DNA from: Variovorax sp.
GTDB taxonomy: Bacteria > Pseudomonadota > Gammaproteobacteria > Burkholderiales > Burkholderiaceae_C
Assembly (NCBI GenBank): GCA_028292835.1
Contig: JAQGLP010000327.1
Location: forward strand, 1 to 5,247
Direction of reading: 5' to 3'
DNA: 5,247 nt
Position numbers and translations under genes: made by a program. The notes below the pieces were generated by a model that did no database searches, was not told the origin of the DNA, and saw only the letters and a program-made list of their open reading frames with translations. How positions within the stretch are numbered: the stretch's first letter is position 1; each line of letters begins with the position of its first letter. This document shows, one piece after another, positions 1 to 5,247 of the stretch.

Positions 1-105
1 CTGTCGGCCTTCACGGAAATCCTGGCGTTCCCGGAAGCCTCGCTGATCGCGGTAGTCCTGGCGTTCATTGGGGCCCCTGCGGTCGCCGAAGTTCTGGCGC
101 TCACG
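1..105 (-). repeat. Degenerate 36-bp tandem repeat (12-residue period) inside the RcnB-like gene
   Basis: Read on the minus strand, residues 55-66, 67-78 and 79-89 align as three units of 12 residues. Each has the pattern R/N-E-R-Q-N/D-F/Y followed by a charged segment, and the first two contain R-G near the end. The DNA units are 70-105, 34-69 and 1-33; the third runs to the window edge, so the copy number is unknown. The core codons cgc-cag are identical in all three, while other codons vary synonymously and non-synonymously. This suggests an old duplication rather than a recent slippage array. Confidence 0.6.
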
Positions 106-267
106 GGAGGCATCGCCGCGCGGGTCCGCTCGGTGATCGGGCTGCGTCTGGTAGCCATTGCGGTCGGGCCGGTCGTCGTTGCGACGGTCTTGCGCGAGGG
201 CGCTCCCGGCAACGCACAACGCAAGCGCCGCGGTGGCCACCAACCGGCTGTTGGACTTGAGGGTCAT
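1..267 (-). CDS. Secreted Arg/Asp/Gln-rich protein, probably RcnB family (N-terminal part; 3' end beyond window)
   Basis: The reading frame is open for 89 codons from the ATG at 267 to the left edge, so the C-terminus is missing. The start is supported by CAGGAG at 275-280, seven bases upstream. Residues 1-25 form a clear Sec signal peptide: a short basic start (K4, R8), a hydrophobic Ala/Leu core, then A-L-A before Q26. The mature part is very hydrophilic, dominated by Arg, Asp, Gln and Gly, and carries a 12-residue tandem repeat at residues 55-89. Beta-proteobacterial RcnB-type periplasmic proteins, named after the E. coli nickel/cobalt-homeostasis protein, often have such a charged low-complexity stretch between the signal peptide and a conserved C-terminal domain. 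That domain lies outside the window, so the family call is an inference; any secreted low-complexity protein remains possible. It follows hemP on the same strand after 195 bp, and no link to iron is visible. Confidence 0.6.
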   Translation of the reverse strand, partial: MTLKSNSRLVATAALALCVAGSALAQDRRNDDRPDRNGYQTQPDHRADPRGDASRERQNFGDRRGPNERQDYRDQRGFRERQDFREGRQ

Positions 268-462
268 TTTTGAACTCCTGTATTTGACGACGCCTTCATT
301 GTTGAACGCGCACGTGTCGGATCGGAGTAGGCGCACATGCAGCACATGAAGAAGGTAAGCACCCGTATCGACGCCTGAGTTGCAGCCGCCGTCGAGAAAA
401 GCGACAGGCACAACGTACCGCAACGCCGACCTTGCATGCGCCGCGTCGCCCTCCCCAGGGGG
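268..462. other. Intergenic region between the RcnB-like gene and hemP; no gene seen
   Basis: This 195-bp stretch separates two minus-strand genes. Short open frames here encode nothing recognisable and look like chance frames. The region must hold the 3' end of the hemP transcript and probably the promoter of the RcnB-like gene, but I could not find a -35/-10 pair I would defend. A GC-rich imperfect palindrome at 448-463 touches the hemP stop codon but has no following T-run on the minus strand. Confidence 0.5.
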
Positions 463-675
463 CTATTTGGTCAGGATCAGCTTGCCGAGCTTGGTGGTCT
501 GCAGCCGGTAGAGCGAGCCGTTGTGCAGGATGACGACGGTCCGGCGACCCCTGAAAAGCGCGGCGCTTTCGAGCGGCGGCGCAGGGTCGGACTGCGCCTG
601 CGCAGGCGCGCCGCCCTCGACGGGATGAGGCAAGACGGATCTCGCAGCGCTGATGGCCTTGGAAGTGGCGGGCAT
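463..675 (-). CDS. hemP: Hemin uptake protein HemP
   Basis: This 70-residue protein has the HemP/HmuP family C-terminus. A variable Ala/Pro-rich N-terminal half (residues 1-38) is followed by the conserved segment 41-70, with F41-R-G-R, then H51-N-G, Y56-R-L and the terminal G64-K-L-I-L-T-K. The preferred start is the ATG at 675 because AAGGA (681-685) sits five bases upstream; an in-frame start at 717 would give 84 residues but lacks that support. Family knowledge: HemP/HmuP are small Fur-controlled cytoplasmic proteins, required in several alpha- and beta-proteobacteria for expression of heme-uptake genes, so a regulatory role is more likely than transport. It is divergent from the siderophore receptor and shares the upstream region holding the Fur box. 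No hmuRSTUV heme transport genes lie beside it here, so it would have to act on genes elsewhere or on this locus. Family assignment is secure; the target is not. Confidence 0.93.
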   Translation of the reverse strand: MPATSKAISAARSVLPHPVEGGAPAQAQSDPAPPLESAALFRGRRTVVILHNGSLYRLQTTKLGKLILTK

Positions 676-680
676 GGGAG

Positions 681-685
681 TCCTT
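681..685 (-). promoter_or_regulatory. Ribosome binding site deciding the hemP start
   Basis: On the minus strand AAGGA precedes the ATG at 675 with a five-base spacer. It selects the 70-residue HemP over a longer in-frame version starting at 717. Confidence 0.7.
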
Positions 686-753
686 GGAAAACGGGTGGGC
701 GCCGGCCTCCCGGGCATTCAACGATGAAGCAGGGCGGTGCCGGATTTGCGGTA

Positions 754-759
754 ATTCTA
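754..759 (-). promoter_or_regulatory. Candidate -10 element of the hemP promoter
   Basis: On the minus strand these bases read TAGAAT, five of six matches to the sigma-70 consensus. They lie just downstream (for hemP) of the Fur box, so bound Fur would cover the upstream promoter region. No good -35 hexamer is found 16-18 bases upstream, and there is no TGn extension. The implied leader would be roughly 70 bases. This is a prediction from a single hexamer. Confidence 0.35.
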
Positions 760-764
760 GTGAA

Positions 765-779
765 TGCGAATGAATCGCA
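765..779. promoter_or_regulatory. Fur box shared by hemP and the siderophore-receptor operon
   Basis: The 15-mer TGCGAATGAATCGCA has the 7-1-7 architecture of Fur operators. The two heptamers around the central G are inverted repeats with six of seven pairs intact. It matches the classical 7-1-7 core TGATAATGATTATCA at 10 of 15 positions, the differences being mostly A/T to G/C changes at symmetric places, as expected in a GC-rich genome. It lies 89 bp from the hemP start and 111 bp from the receptor start, between two divergent iron-uptake genes. Predicted effect: Fe(II)-Fur represses both directions when iron is sufficient. Confidence 0.75.
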
Positions 780-881
780 CCCGCGTTTAGATTACACTTT
801 TGGACATCGTCCCGGCAAGCCACATCGCCGCACCTTTTGGTGCAGGAGCCAGCCGTTCATTCCTGGCCTTGAAGGCCCCAC

Positions 882-886
882 GGAGG
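882..886 (+). promoter_or_regulatory. Ribosome binding site for the TTG start of the receptor
   Basis: GGAGG stands four bases before the TTG at 891. An in-frame TGA at 870-872 rules out any earlier start, and no ATG, GTG or TTG occurs in frame until the ATG at 999, so this site supports the rare start codon. Confidence 0.65.
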
Positions 887-890
887 TTCC

Positions 891-3224
891 TTGTCCCCAT
901 CCGTCCGCCCGCGCGCGCCCCAGGCGCCCGACGCGCTGTCCATCCCGACCCTCTCCACGCTCTCGCGAGACTCGGCAAGGCTGCCGTTCGGCGCCCTGAT
1001 GCTGGCTGCCTCCGTCGGCAGCTGGGCGCAAACCGCGTCCGCGCCGCCGGCCTCCGGCGGCACGCTGGAGACCGTGACGGTCACCAGCGAGGCCGAGATC
1101 CGCAACAAGGAGCAGGTCCAGACCAAGCGGACCCACCTCGGCAAGGGCACGCAGGACATCCGCGACATCCCGCAGTCGATCAATGTCATCACCGAGAAGC
1201 TGATCGACGACGTCAAGCTCGACACGTTGAAGGATGCGCTGCACTACTCGGCCGGCATCACCTTCGCCGCCACCGAGAACGGCACCGACCAGGACATCCG
1301 CCTGCGCGGCTTCCCGGTCGCCACCACCGGCGACCTGCTGATCGACGGCATGCGCGACCCGTCGCAGTACGACCGCGACACCTTCAACCTGGAGCGCATC
1401 GAGGTGCTTCGCGGTTCGGCCTCGATGATCTTCGGGCGGGGCTCCACCGGCGGCGTGATCAACCAGGTGACCAAGAAGCCGCTGCTGGCCGACCAGAGCG
1501 ACGTGGTCGGCACCGTGGGCTCGCGCGGCTACGCTCGCACCACCGGCGACTTCAATGTCCGCACCGGCGAGGACTCGGCCTTCCGGCTCAACGCGATGTG
1601 GAACAAGGTCGGCAACGGCGGCGCCACCATCGACAAGTACGGCATCGCGCCGTCGTACAGCTGGGGCCTGGGCACGCGCGACGAGTTCACGGTGGGGCTC
1701 TTTCACCTGAACGTCGACAACGTGCCGATGGCGGGGACGCGCTACCTGGGCAACGGCACGTTCAAGGACGGGGTGGCGCAGAACTCCATCGCCCGGCTGC
1801 CCCCGGGCAGCTTCTACGGCACCGACAGCGACTACCTGCGAGGCCAGGCCACCTACGGCACGCTGTCGCACGTGCACCTGTTCGACGACGGCGGCGAGCT
1901 GCGCAGCCAGTTGCGCACCGGCACCTTCAACCGCGCCCAGTGGGGCACCACCGCCGGCTTCTGCGGGGTGGCCCTCAACGCGGTCGGCGCCTGCCCCGCC
2001 GGCACGCCCGCGGTGACAGCGGCCACGCTCAACCCGCTGACCGTCATGTCGCGCAGCGGCCTCGCGCCGCGCCAGGACCAGTACAGCGGCACCTACCTGC
2101 AAAGCGACTACAGCAACAAGTACACCTGGGGCGGCCTGCGCCACGAGGTCCTGATGGGCATCGACGCCGCGCGCGAGTCGGCCGACCGCTTCGGCGCCTG
2201 GGGCTCCGTGGGCACCAACTACGCCAAGGGCGGCACCCTGGCGGGCACGCCCAATGACGGCCGCGTGCTGGCGGCCTCGCCGATCTACCGCCCGACCAGC
2301 GACTATGCCTCGAGGAGCTTCGGCGCCTACGCGCAGGATCTGGTCGAGGTCGCGCCGCACTGGAAGCTGCTGGGCGGCCTGCGCTACGACCGCTTCAGCG
2401 GCGACTTCCGCCAGCGCACCTATGCCAACGCCGCCACGGCGCTCCCCGACAGCACGGTCCAGACCCGCCTGTCAGACGGCGTGTTCAGCTACCGCACGGG
2501 CGTGCTGTACCAGCCGTCGCCGACGCAGTCCTACCACCTCTCGTATTCGACCTCGTTCAACACCTCGGCCGACACCTACCAGTACGTGACGCCGCAAAAC
2601 GCCGCCACACCGCCCGAGAAGAGCCGCAACATCGAGCTTGGCGCCAAGCTCGACTGGCTGGACGGCAAGCTGTCCACGCGCGCCGCGATCTTCCGCACCG
2701 AGAAGTACAACGAGCGCACCACCGACTCCGACTTCGCCCAGAGCGCCTACCTGCTGTCGGGCAAGCGCCATTCGGCCGGGCTCGAACTCGACATGGTGGG
2801 CCGGCTCACGCCGCAGTGGGAGCTGTACGCCTCGTATTCGTACATCCCGGTGGCCAGGATCGACCAGGCGGGCAGCACGCAGCAGGCCATCGTCGGCCAG
2901 CGCGTGGGCCTGACGCCCAGGCAGAGCGGCGCCGTCTGGCTGAGCTACCAGGCCACGCCCCAGCTGCGACTGGCGGGCGGCCTGCGCGGCGCGTCGCAGA
3001 ACCGGCCGCTGCAGGGCACCACCGGCGCGGCCTCCACCACGGCATACGTCCCCGGCTATGTGGTGAGCGACGTGATGGTCGAGTACAAGTTCACGCCCGA
3101 CCTGTACGCGCAGCTCAACGTCGGCAACGTCACCAACCGGCTCTACGGCGACCAGCTCTACCCGGGCTTCGCACTGGCCGGGGCGCAGCGCAGCGTGCTG
3201 CTGACGGTCGGCGCGCGCTTCTGA
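891..3224 (+). CDS. TonB-dependent siderophore receptor, catecholate (Fiu/PiuA) type
   Basis: This is a 777-residue outer-membrane ligand-gated channel for a ferric siderophore, driven by TonB-ExbBD. The start is TTG with GGAGG upstream; the ATG at residue 37 would leave a signal peptide with no basic region. Residues about 30-46 (R30, hydrophobic core, S-W-A) look like the signal peptide end, after an unusually long n-region. A TonB box E-T-V-T-V is at 60-64. The plug spans about 85-200, with D-I-P-Q-S, L-R-G-F, I-D-G-M-R-D and the motif from L168-E-R-I-E-V-L-R-G to G-G-V-I-N. The barrel follows and ends in Phe777, as usual for outer-membrane proteins. F308-Y-G-T-D-S-D-Y also occurs in E. 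coli Fiu as I recall it. The only cysteines, C358 and C368, lie in a likely surface loop and could form a disulfide. The piuC gene 24 bp downstream supports the Fiu/PiuA assignment. The ligand, probably a catecholate such as a dihydroxybenzoate derivative, is inferred from relatives. Confidence 0.93.
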   Translation: MSPSVRPRAPQAPDALSIPTLSTLSRDSARLPFGALMLAASVGSWAQTASAPPASGGTLETVTVTSEAEIRNKEQVQTKRTHLGKGTQDIRDIPQSINVITEKLIDDVKLDTLKDALHYSAGITFAATENGTDQDIRLRGFPVATTGDLLIDGMRDPSQYDRDTFNLERIEVLRGSASMIFGRGSTGGVINQVTKKPLLADQSDVVGTVGSRGYARTTGDFNVRTGEDSAFRLNAMWNKVGNGGATIDKYGIAPSYSWGLGTRDEFTVGLFHLNVDNVPMAGTRYLGNGTFKDGVAQNSIARLPPGSFYGTDSDYLRGQATYGTLSHVHLFDDGGELRSQLRTGTFNRAQWGTTAGFCGVALNAVGACPAGTPAVTAATLNPLTVMSRSGLAPRQDQYSGTYLQSDYSNKYTWGGLRHEVLMGIDAARESADRFGAWGSVGTNYAKGGTLAGTPNDGRVLAASPIYRPTSDYASRSFGAYAQDLVEVAPHWKLLGGLRYDRFSGDFRQRTYANAATALPDSTVQTRLSDGVFSYRTGVLYQPSPTQSYHLSYSTSFNTSADTYQYVTPQNAATPPEKSRNIELGAKLDWLDGKLSTRAAIFRTEKYNERTTDSDFAQSAYLLSGKRHSAGLELDMVGRLTPQWELYASYSYIPVARIDQAGSTQQAIVGQRVGLTPRQSGAVWLSYQATPQLRLAGGLRGASQNRPLQGTTGAASTTAYVPGYVVSDVMVEYKFTPDLYAQLNVGNVTNRLYGDQLYPGFALAGAQRSVLLTVGARF

Positions 3225-3248
3225 ACGGAAAAAAGGAGTCGCAAGGCC

Positions 3249-3935
3249 ATGCTGCTGCACATCCGCGAGGTACTGCGGCCCGACGAGTTGCGCCGTGCGC
3301 AGGACATCCTGCGCACGGCGCCGTGGCAGGACGGGCGGCTCACGGCCGGCGAGCAGTCGGCCCAGGCCAAGAACAACGAGCAGCTGCGGGAAGACTGCGA
3401 CGCCACGCGCGCCCTGCAGCAGCTGCTGTTGCGCGGGCTGGAGCGGCATCCGATCTTCTTCTCGGCGGCGCTGCCCAGGCAGATCTCGCCGCCGCTCTTC
3501 AACCGCTACGGCGGCGCGGCCAACAGCTTCGGCAACCACGTCGACAGCGCGGTGCGCTTCCTGCAGGGCGGCGCGGGGCGCGTGCGCACCGACATCTCGT
3601 GCACGCTGTTCCTGGCCGAGCCGGGCGACTACGACGGCGGCGAACTGGTCGTCGAGGACACGTTCGGCGAGCAGCGCGTCAAGCTGCCGGCCGGCGACAT
3701 GGTGCTCTACCCCGGCACCAGCGTACACCGGGTGCTGCCCGTCACGCGCGGATACCGCACCGCCAGCTACTTCTGGATCCAGAGCATGGCGCGCAGCGAC
3801 GAGCAACGCCGCCTGCTGTTCGACATGGACAACCACCTGCGCCACCTGCGCAGCACCTATGGCGAGACCGACGCCGGCGTGATCGGCCTGACCGGCACCT
3901 ACCACAATCTGCTTCGCATGTGGCTCGATGTCTGA
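3249..3935 (+). CDS. piuC: Fe(II)/2-oxoglutarate-dependent dioxygenase PiuC (YbiX, PKHD-type hydroxylase)
   Basis: The protein has 228 residues, essentially the length of E. coli YbiX and Pseudomonas PiuC. The Fe(II) ligands are visible as H97-x-D99 and distal H160; R170, ten residues after that histidine, fits the 2-oxoglutarate carboxylate anchor. Other family landmarks are N85-R-Y, G95-N-H-V-D-S, the D129-G-G-E-L strand and P155-G-T-S-V-H. The C-terminal helical tail (about 183-228) is also typical. It is cytoplasmic, with no signal peptide. The ATG at 3249 is preceded by AAGGAG at 3233-3238. It is probably cotranscribed with the receptor (24-bp gap) and so under the same Fur control. Family knowledge: piuC/ybiX sits beside catecholate receptor genes in many proteobacteria and is iron-repressed. 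Loss of the piuA-piuC pair alters sensitivity to siderophore-linked beta-lactams in Pseudomonas. The substrate is not firmly known, so the hydroxylase label is by family. Confidence 0.95.
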   Translation: MLLHIREVLRPDELRRAQDILRTAPWQDGRLTAGEQSAQAKNNEQLREDCDATRALQQLLLRGLERHPIFFSAALPRQISPPLFNRYGGAANSFGNHVDSAVRFLQGGAGRVRTDISCTLFLAEPGDYDGGELVVEDTFGEQRVKLPAGDMVLYPGTSVHRVLPVTRGYRTASYFWIQSMARSDEQRRLLFDMDNHLRHLRSTYGETDAGVIGLTGTYHNLLRMWLDV

Positions 3936-3975
3936 TCGGGCGCCTTCCTTTTTCCTGTCTACTTCGAGAGGTTTC

Positions 3976-4269
3976 ATGAACAAGCTGTTCTTCACTGTCG
4001 CGGCGACTGCCGCCCTGTTTGCCGGCGCCGCCTCGGCCCAGTTCGTCGAGCACGACGCGGTGAGGTGCGAGCCCGTCGCCAAGGAGGAAATGCGCCCGCA
4101 GATGGACCTGCAGCGCAAGCTGACCGGCGAGGGCTGGAAGGTGCGCCAGGTCAAGAACTTCAAGGGCTGCTACGAGGTCTACGGCTTCGACGAGAAGGGG
4201 CGGCGCGTCGAGGCCTTCTTCCACCCGAAGACCTTCGAGCGGGTCGGCGAGATCAAGCAGCCTTCCTGA
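3976..4269 (+). CDS. Secreted PepSY-domain protein
   Basis: This is a small exported protein of 97 residues. Residues 1-21 are a classical signal peptide (N2-K3, hydrophobic Leu/Phe/Ala core, A-S-A before Q22), leaving a mature domain of about 76 residues. The domain pattern is that of short PepSY (PepSY_2-like) proteins: a helix with repeated Leu (45-52), G53-W54-K-V, then G64-C65-Y-E-V-Y-G, a D72-x-x-G-R turn and V78-E-A-F-F. C31 and C65 could form a disulfide in the periplasm. The ATG at 3976 follows GAGAGG at 3966-3971. An ATG at 3928, overlapping the end of piuC, would add 16 residues ahead of the signal peptide and is less likely. The gene is 40 bp after piuC and 53 bp before a cytochrome b gene. 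PepSY proteins often accompany heme-membrane or two-component modules, and a partner role for the cytochrome is plausible. Its biochemical function is unknown. Confidence 0.85.
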   Translation: MNKLFFTVAATAALFAGAASAQFVEHDAVRCEPVAKEEMRPQMDLQRKLTGEGWKVRQVKNFKGCYEVYGFDEKGRRVEAFFHPKTFERVGEIKQPS

Positions 4270-4276
4270 GCGGCGC

Positions 4277-4330
4277 ATGACGGTCGCCGCGGTGCGGGCA
4301 CTGGCATTGGCGCTGGCACGCCATGCGTGA
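4277..4330 (+). other. Short overlapping reading frame ahead of the cytochrome b gene
   Basis: An ATG at 4277 opens a 17-codon frame rich in Ala, Leu, Val and Arg that ends at the TGA 4328-4330. The cytochrome b ATG (4323) lies inside its last codons in another frame. It begins seven bases after the PepSY stop. The cytochrome gene has no evident Shine-Dalgarno sequence, so translation could arrive by coupling through this frame, but nothing beyond position and codon phase supports it. It may simply be chance. Confidence 0.2.
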
Positions 4331-4862
4331 AGCGCAGAAGGTGTGGGATGCGCCCGTGCGCCTGCTGCACTGGGCGCTGGCGGCGGCCGTCGGCATCGCG
4401 TGGTTCGCGGGCGAGGGCGCGTTGTCGGTGCACGAGATGGCCGGCTACGTCGCGCTTGCGCTGGTGGCCGCGCGCTGGGCGTGGGGCTGGCGCGGCGGGC
4501 GCTTTGCCCGCTTCGGACAGTTCGTGCGCGCGCCCGGCGTCGTTGGGCGCTATGCGCTGGATGTCGCGCGCCACCGCGAGCAACGCCATCTCGGCCACAA
4601 CCCGCTCGGCGGCTGGATGGTCGTCGCGCTCCTTGCCGCCGTCGCAGCGGTGGGCACGACCGGCTGGCTCTACACGCTTGACCGGTTCTGGGGCGTGGCC
4701 TGGCTCGAAGCGCTGCACCGCACGCTGGCCTGGGGGTTGATGGCGCTGGTCGCGCTGCACGTCGCGGGCGTCGTCTTCACGGGGCGGCGGCACCGCGAGA
4801 ATCTGGTGACCGCGATGCTCACCGGACGCAAGCGGCCCGCGGGCGAGGACGACGTCGTTTGA
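4323..4862 (+). CDS. Cytochrome b/b6-domain (cytochrome b561-like) inner-membrane protein
   Basis: The 179-residue protein fits the prokaryotic cytochrome b561 / Ni,Fe-hydrogenase b-type cytochrome family. Four hydrophobic helices are visible at about 13-30, 36-54, 96-116 and 133-153. Each carries a histidine suited to bis-His ligation of two b hemes: H16 (L-L-H-W), H37 (V-H-E-M-A-G-Y), H132 (L-H-R-T-L-A) and H146 (L-H-V-A-G-V). The family motif G91-H-N-P-L-G-G precedes helix 3. Such proteins carry electrons between quinol or a reductase and a periplasmic acceptor. The ATG at 4323 is the only in-frame ATG/GTG/TTG after the stop at 4278-4280, and it lacks a good ribosome binding site. It is the last gene of the rightward series and meets the pcaD gene tail to tail after 45 bp. 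Its acceptor cannot be read from the sequence; ferric siderophore reduction is one possibility given the neighbours. Confidence 0.9.
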   Translation: MREAQKVWDAPVRLLHWALAAAVGIAWFAGEGALSVHEMAGYVALALVAARWAWGWRGGRFARFGQFVRAPGVVGRYALDVARHREQRHLGHNPLGGWMVVALLAAVAAVGTTGWLYTLDRFWGVAWLEALHRTLAWGLMALVALHVAGVVFTGRRHRENLVTAMLTGRKRPAGEDDVV

Positions 4863-4907
4863 GGCCGCGAACCCTGCCATGCGCCGGCGGCACGTTTTAC
4901 CTGAACC

Positions 4908-5247
4908 TCAGGCGGCCCTGGTCGCCTGGTCGCTGGCGGGACGGCCTGCCTCTAGGCCGCGCCAGAACGCCGTGACCAGCGCGGCGAACTGCGCCGGCTG
5001 CTCGACGGCGCTCAGGTGCGCCGCGTCGAGCGTGGCGAGCTGCGCGCCCGGGATCGCCTCCGCGATCGCCTCGGACATGGCCGGCGGCGTGGCCTCGTCC
5101 TGCGTGCCCGCGATGACCAGCGTGGGCAGCGCGAGGTGCCGGTTGCCTTCGCGCAGGTCGATGCCGGCCACCGCCTCGCAGCTCGCGATATAGGCCTCGG
5201 CGTCGTTGGAGACCAGCCGGTCGCGCAGCAGGCGCGCCAGCGCGGTG
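4908..5247 (-). CDS. pcaD: 3-oxoadipate enol-lactonase (PcaD), C-terminal part; 5' end beyond window
   Basis: The minus-strand frame is open from the right edge for 112 residues to the TGA at 4908-4910. It is the C-terminal half of an alpha/beta-hydrolase. Numbering from the first full codon, the segment S13-N-D-A-E-A-Y-I-A-S-C-E-A matches the cap/lid region typical of PcaD. P41-T-L-V-I-A-G-T-Q-D50 holds the acidic member of the catalytic triad, followed by A-T-P-P. H77 in D-A-A-H-L-S is the catalytic histidine, with E82-Q-P after it. The nucleophilic serine is beyond the window. PcaD hydrolyses 3-oxoadipate enol-lactone to 3-oxoadipate in the protocatechuate branch of the beta-ketoadipate pathway, in the cytoplasm. 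A GTG (complement of 5169-5171) lies in frame but is internal, not the start. A related alpha/beta-hydrolase is possible, but the lid and D-x-A-T-P-P signature favour PcaD. It belongs to a different locus from the iron genes. Confidence 0.85.
   Translation of the reverse strand, partial: TALARLLRDRLVSNDAEAYIASCEAVAGIDLREGNRHLALPTLVIAGTQDEATPPAMSEAIAEAIPGAQLATLDAAHLSAVEQPAQFAALVTAFWRGLEAGRPASDQATRAA

Noticed and set aside
448..463. GC-rich imperfect palindrome touching the hemP stop, considered as a terminator
   Set aside because: Only about four contiguous pairs before a mismatch, and no T-run follows on the minus strand.
788..793. TAGATT as a -10 element for the receptor promoter
   Set aside because: Four of six matches and no acceptable -35 at 16-18 bases upstream, so the rightward promoter was left unassigned.
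296..823. Minus-strand 175-codon frame covering the hemP region
   Set aside because: It overlaps hemP in another frame and covers the Fur box. Only the hemP frame has a conserved family signature and a good ribosome binding site.
792..2360. Long minus-strand open frame (522 codons) opposite the receptor gene
   Set aside because: Its translation is low-complexity Ala/Arg/Gly/Val with no recognisable domain, and it lies antisense to a well-supported receptor. Long antisense frames are expected in high-GC coding DNA.
3928..3975. Upstream ATG overlapping the piuC stop as the PepSY start
   Set aside because: It would add 16 residues in front of a complete classical signal peptide, while the ATG at 3976 has GAGAGG just upstream.
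2472..4163. Long minus-strand open frame (563 codons) across receptor, piuC and PepSY genes
   Set aside because: It spans three real genes and their spacers in antisense, with compositionally biased translation; a shadow frame.
4863..4907. Convergent spacer between cytochrome b and pcaD, considered as a bidirectional terminator
   Set aside because: Only a short TGCC/GGCA pairing followed by four T's is visible, too weak to call. The GGCCGC/GCGGCC match (4863-4868 and 4913-4918) is six bases with a wide loop.

Overview
The window is high-GC DNA in which every recognisable gene looks like a Burkholderiales (beta-proteobacterial) protein. A Comamonadaceae member such as Variovorax or a relative is the likeliest source. 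That assignment rests on GC-rich codon use, the gene set (HemP, a Fiu/PiuA-type receptor, PiuC, PcaD) and the style of the proteins, not on a marker gene. No tRNA, rRNA, CRISPR array or insertion sequence is visible.

Layout. On the minus strand, positions 1-267 hold the first 89 codons of a secreted Arg/Asp/Gln-rich protein, probably RcnB-like, cut by the window edge and containing a 12-residue tandem repeat. Positions 463-675 (minus) encode HemP, a small hemin-uptake accessory or regulatory protein. Positions 676-890 form a divergent promoter region with a convincing Fur-box palindrome (765-779). Rightward from it runs a four-gene series with gaps of 24, 40 and 53 bp: an outer-membrane TonB-dependent siderophore receptor (891-3224, TTG start), the Fe(II)/2-oxoglutarate dioxygenase PiuC (3249-3935), a small secreted PepSY-type protein (3976-4269) and a four-helix cytochrome b561-like membrane protein (4323-4862). 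A convergent minus-strand gene at the right edge (4908 to beyond 5247) is the C-terminal half of 3-oxoadipate enol-lactonase PcaD, from an unrelated aromatic-degradation locus.

How the genes fit together. The centre is an iron-acquisition locus. Fur with Fe(II) is predicted to repress both hemP and the receptor-piuC unit from one shared site. The receptor would bring a catecholate-type ferric siderophore across the outer membrane. PiuC genes habitually accompany such receptors, though the reaction is not settled. The PepSY protein and cytochrome b follow in the same direction and could supply an electron-transfer or ferric-reduction step in the periplasm and inner membrane; that last link is inference from gene order and heme-ligand histidines. 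Most of the locus is a known type of system. The least explained part is the PepSY/cytochrome b pair attached to the siderophore genes.
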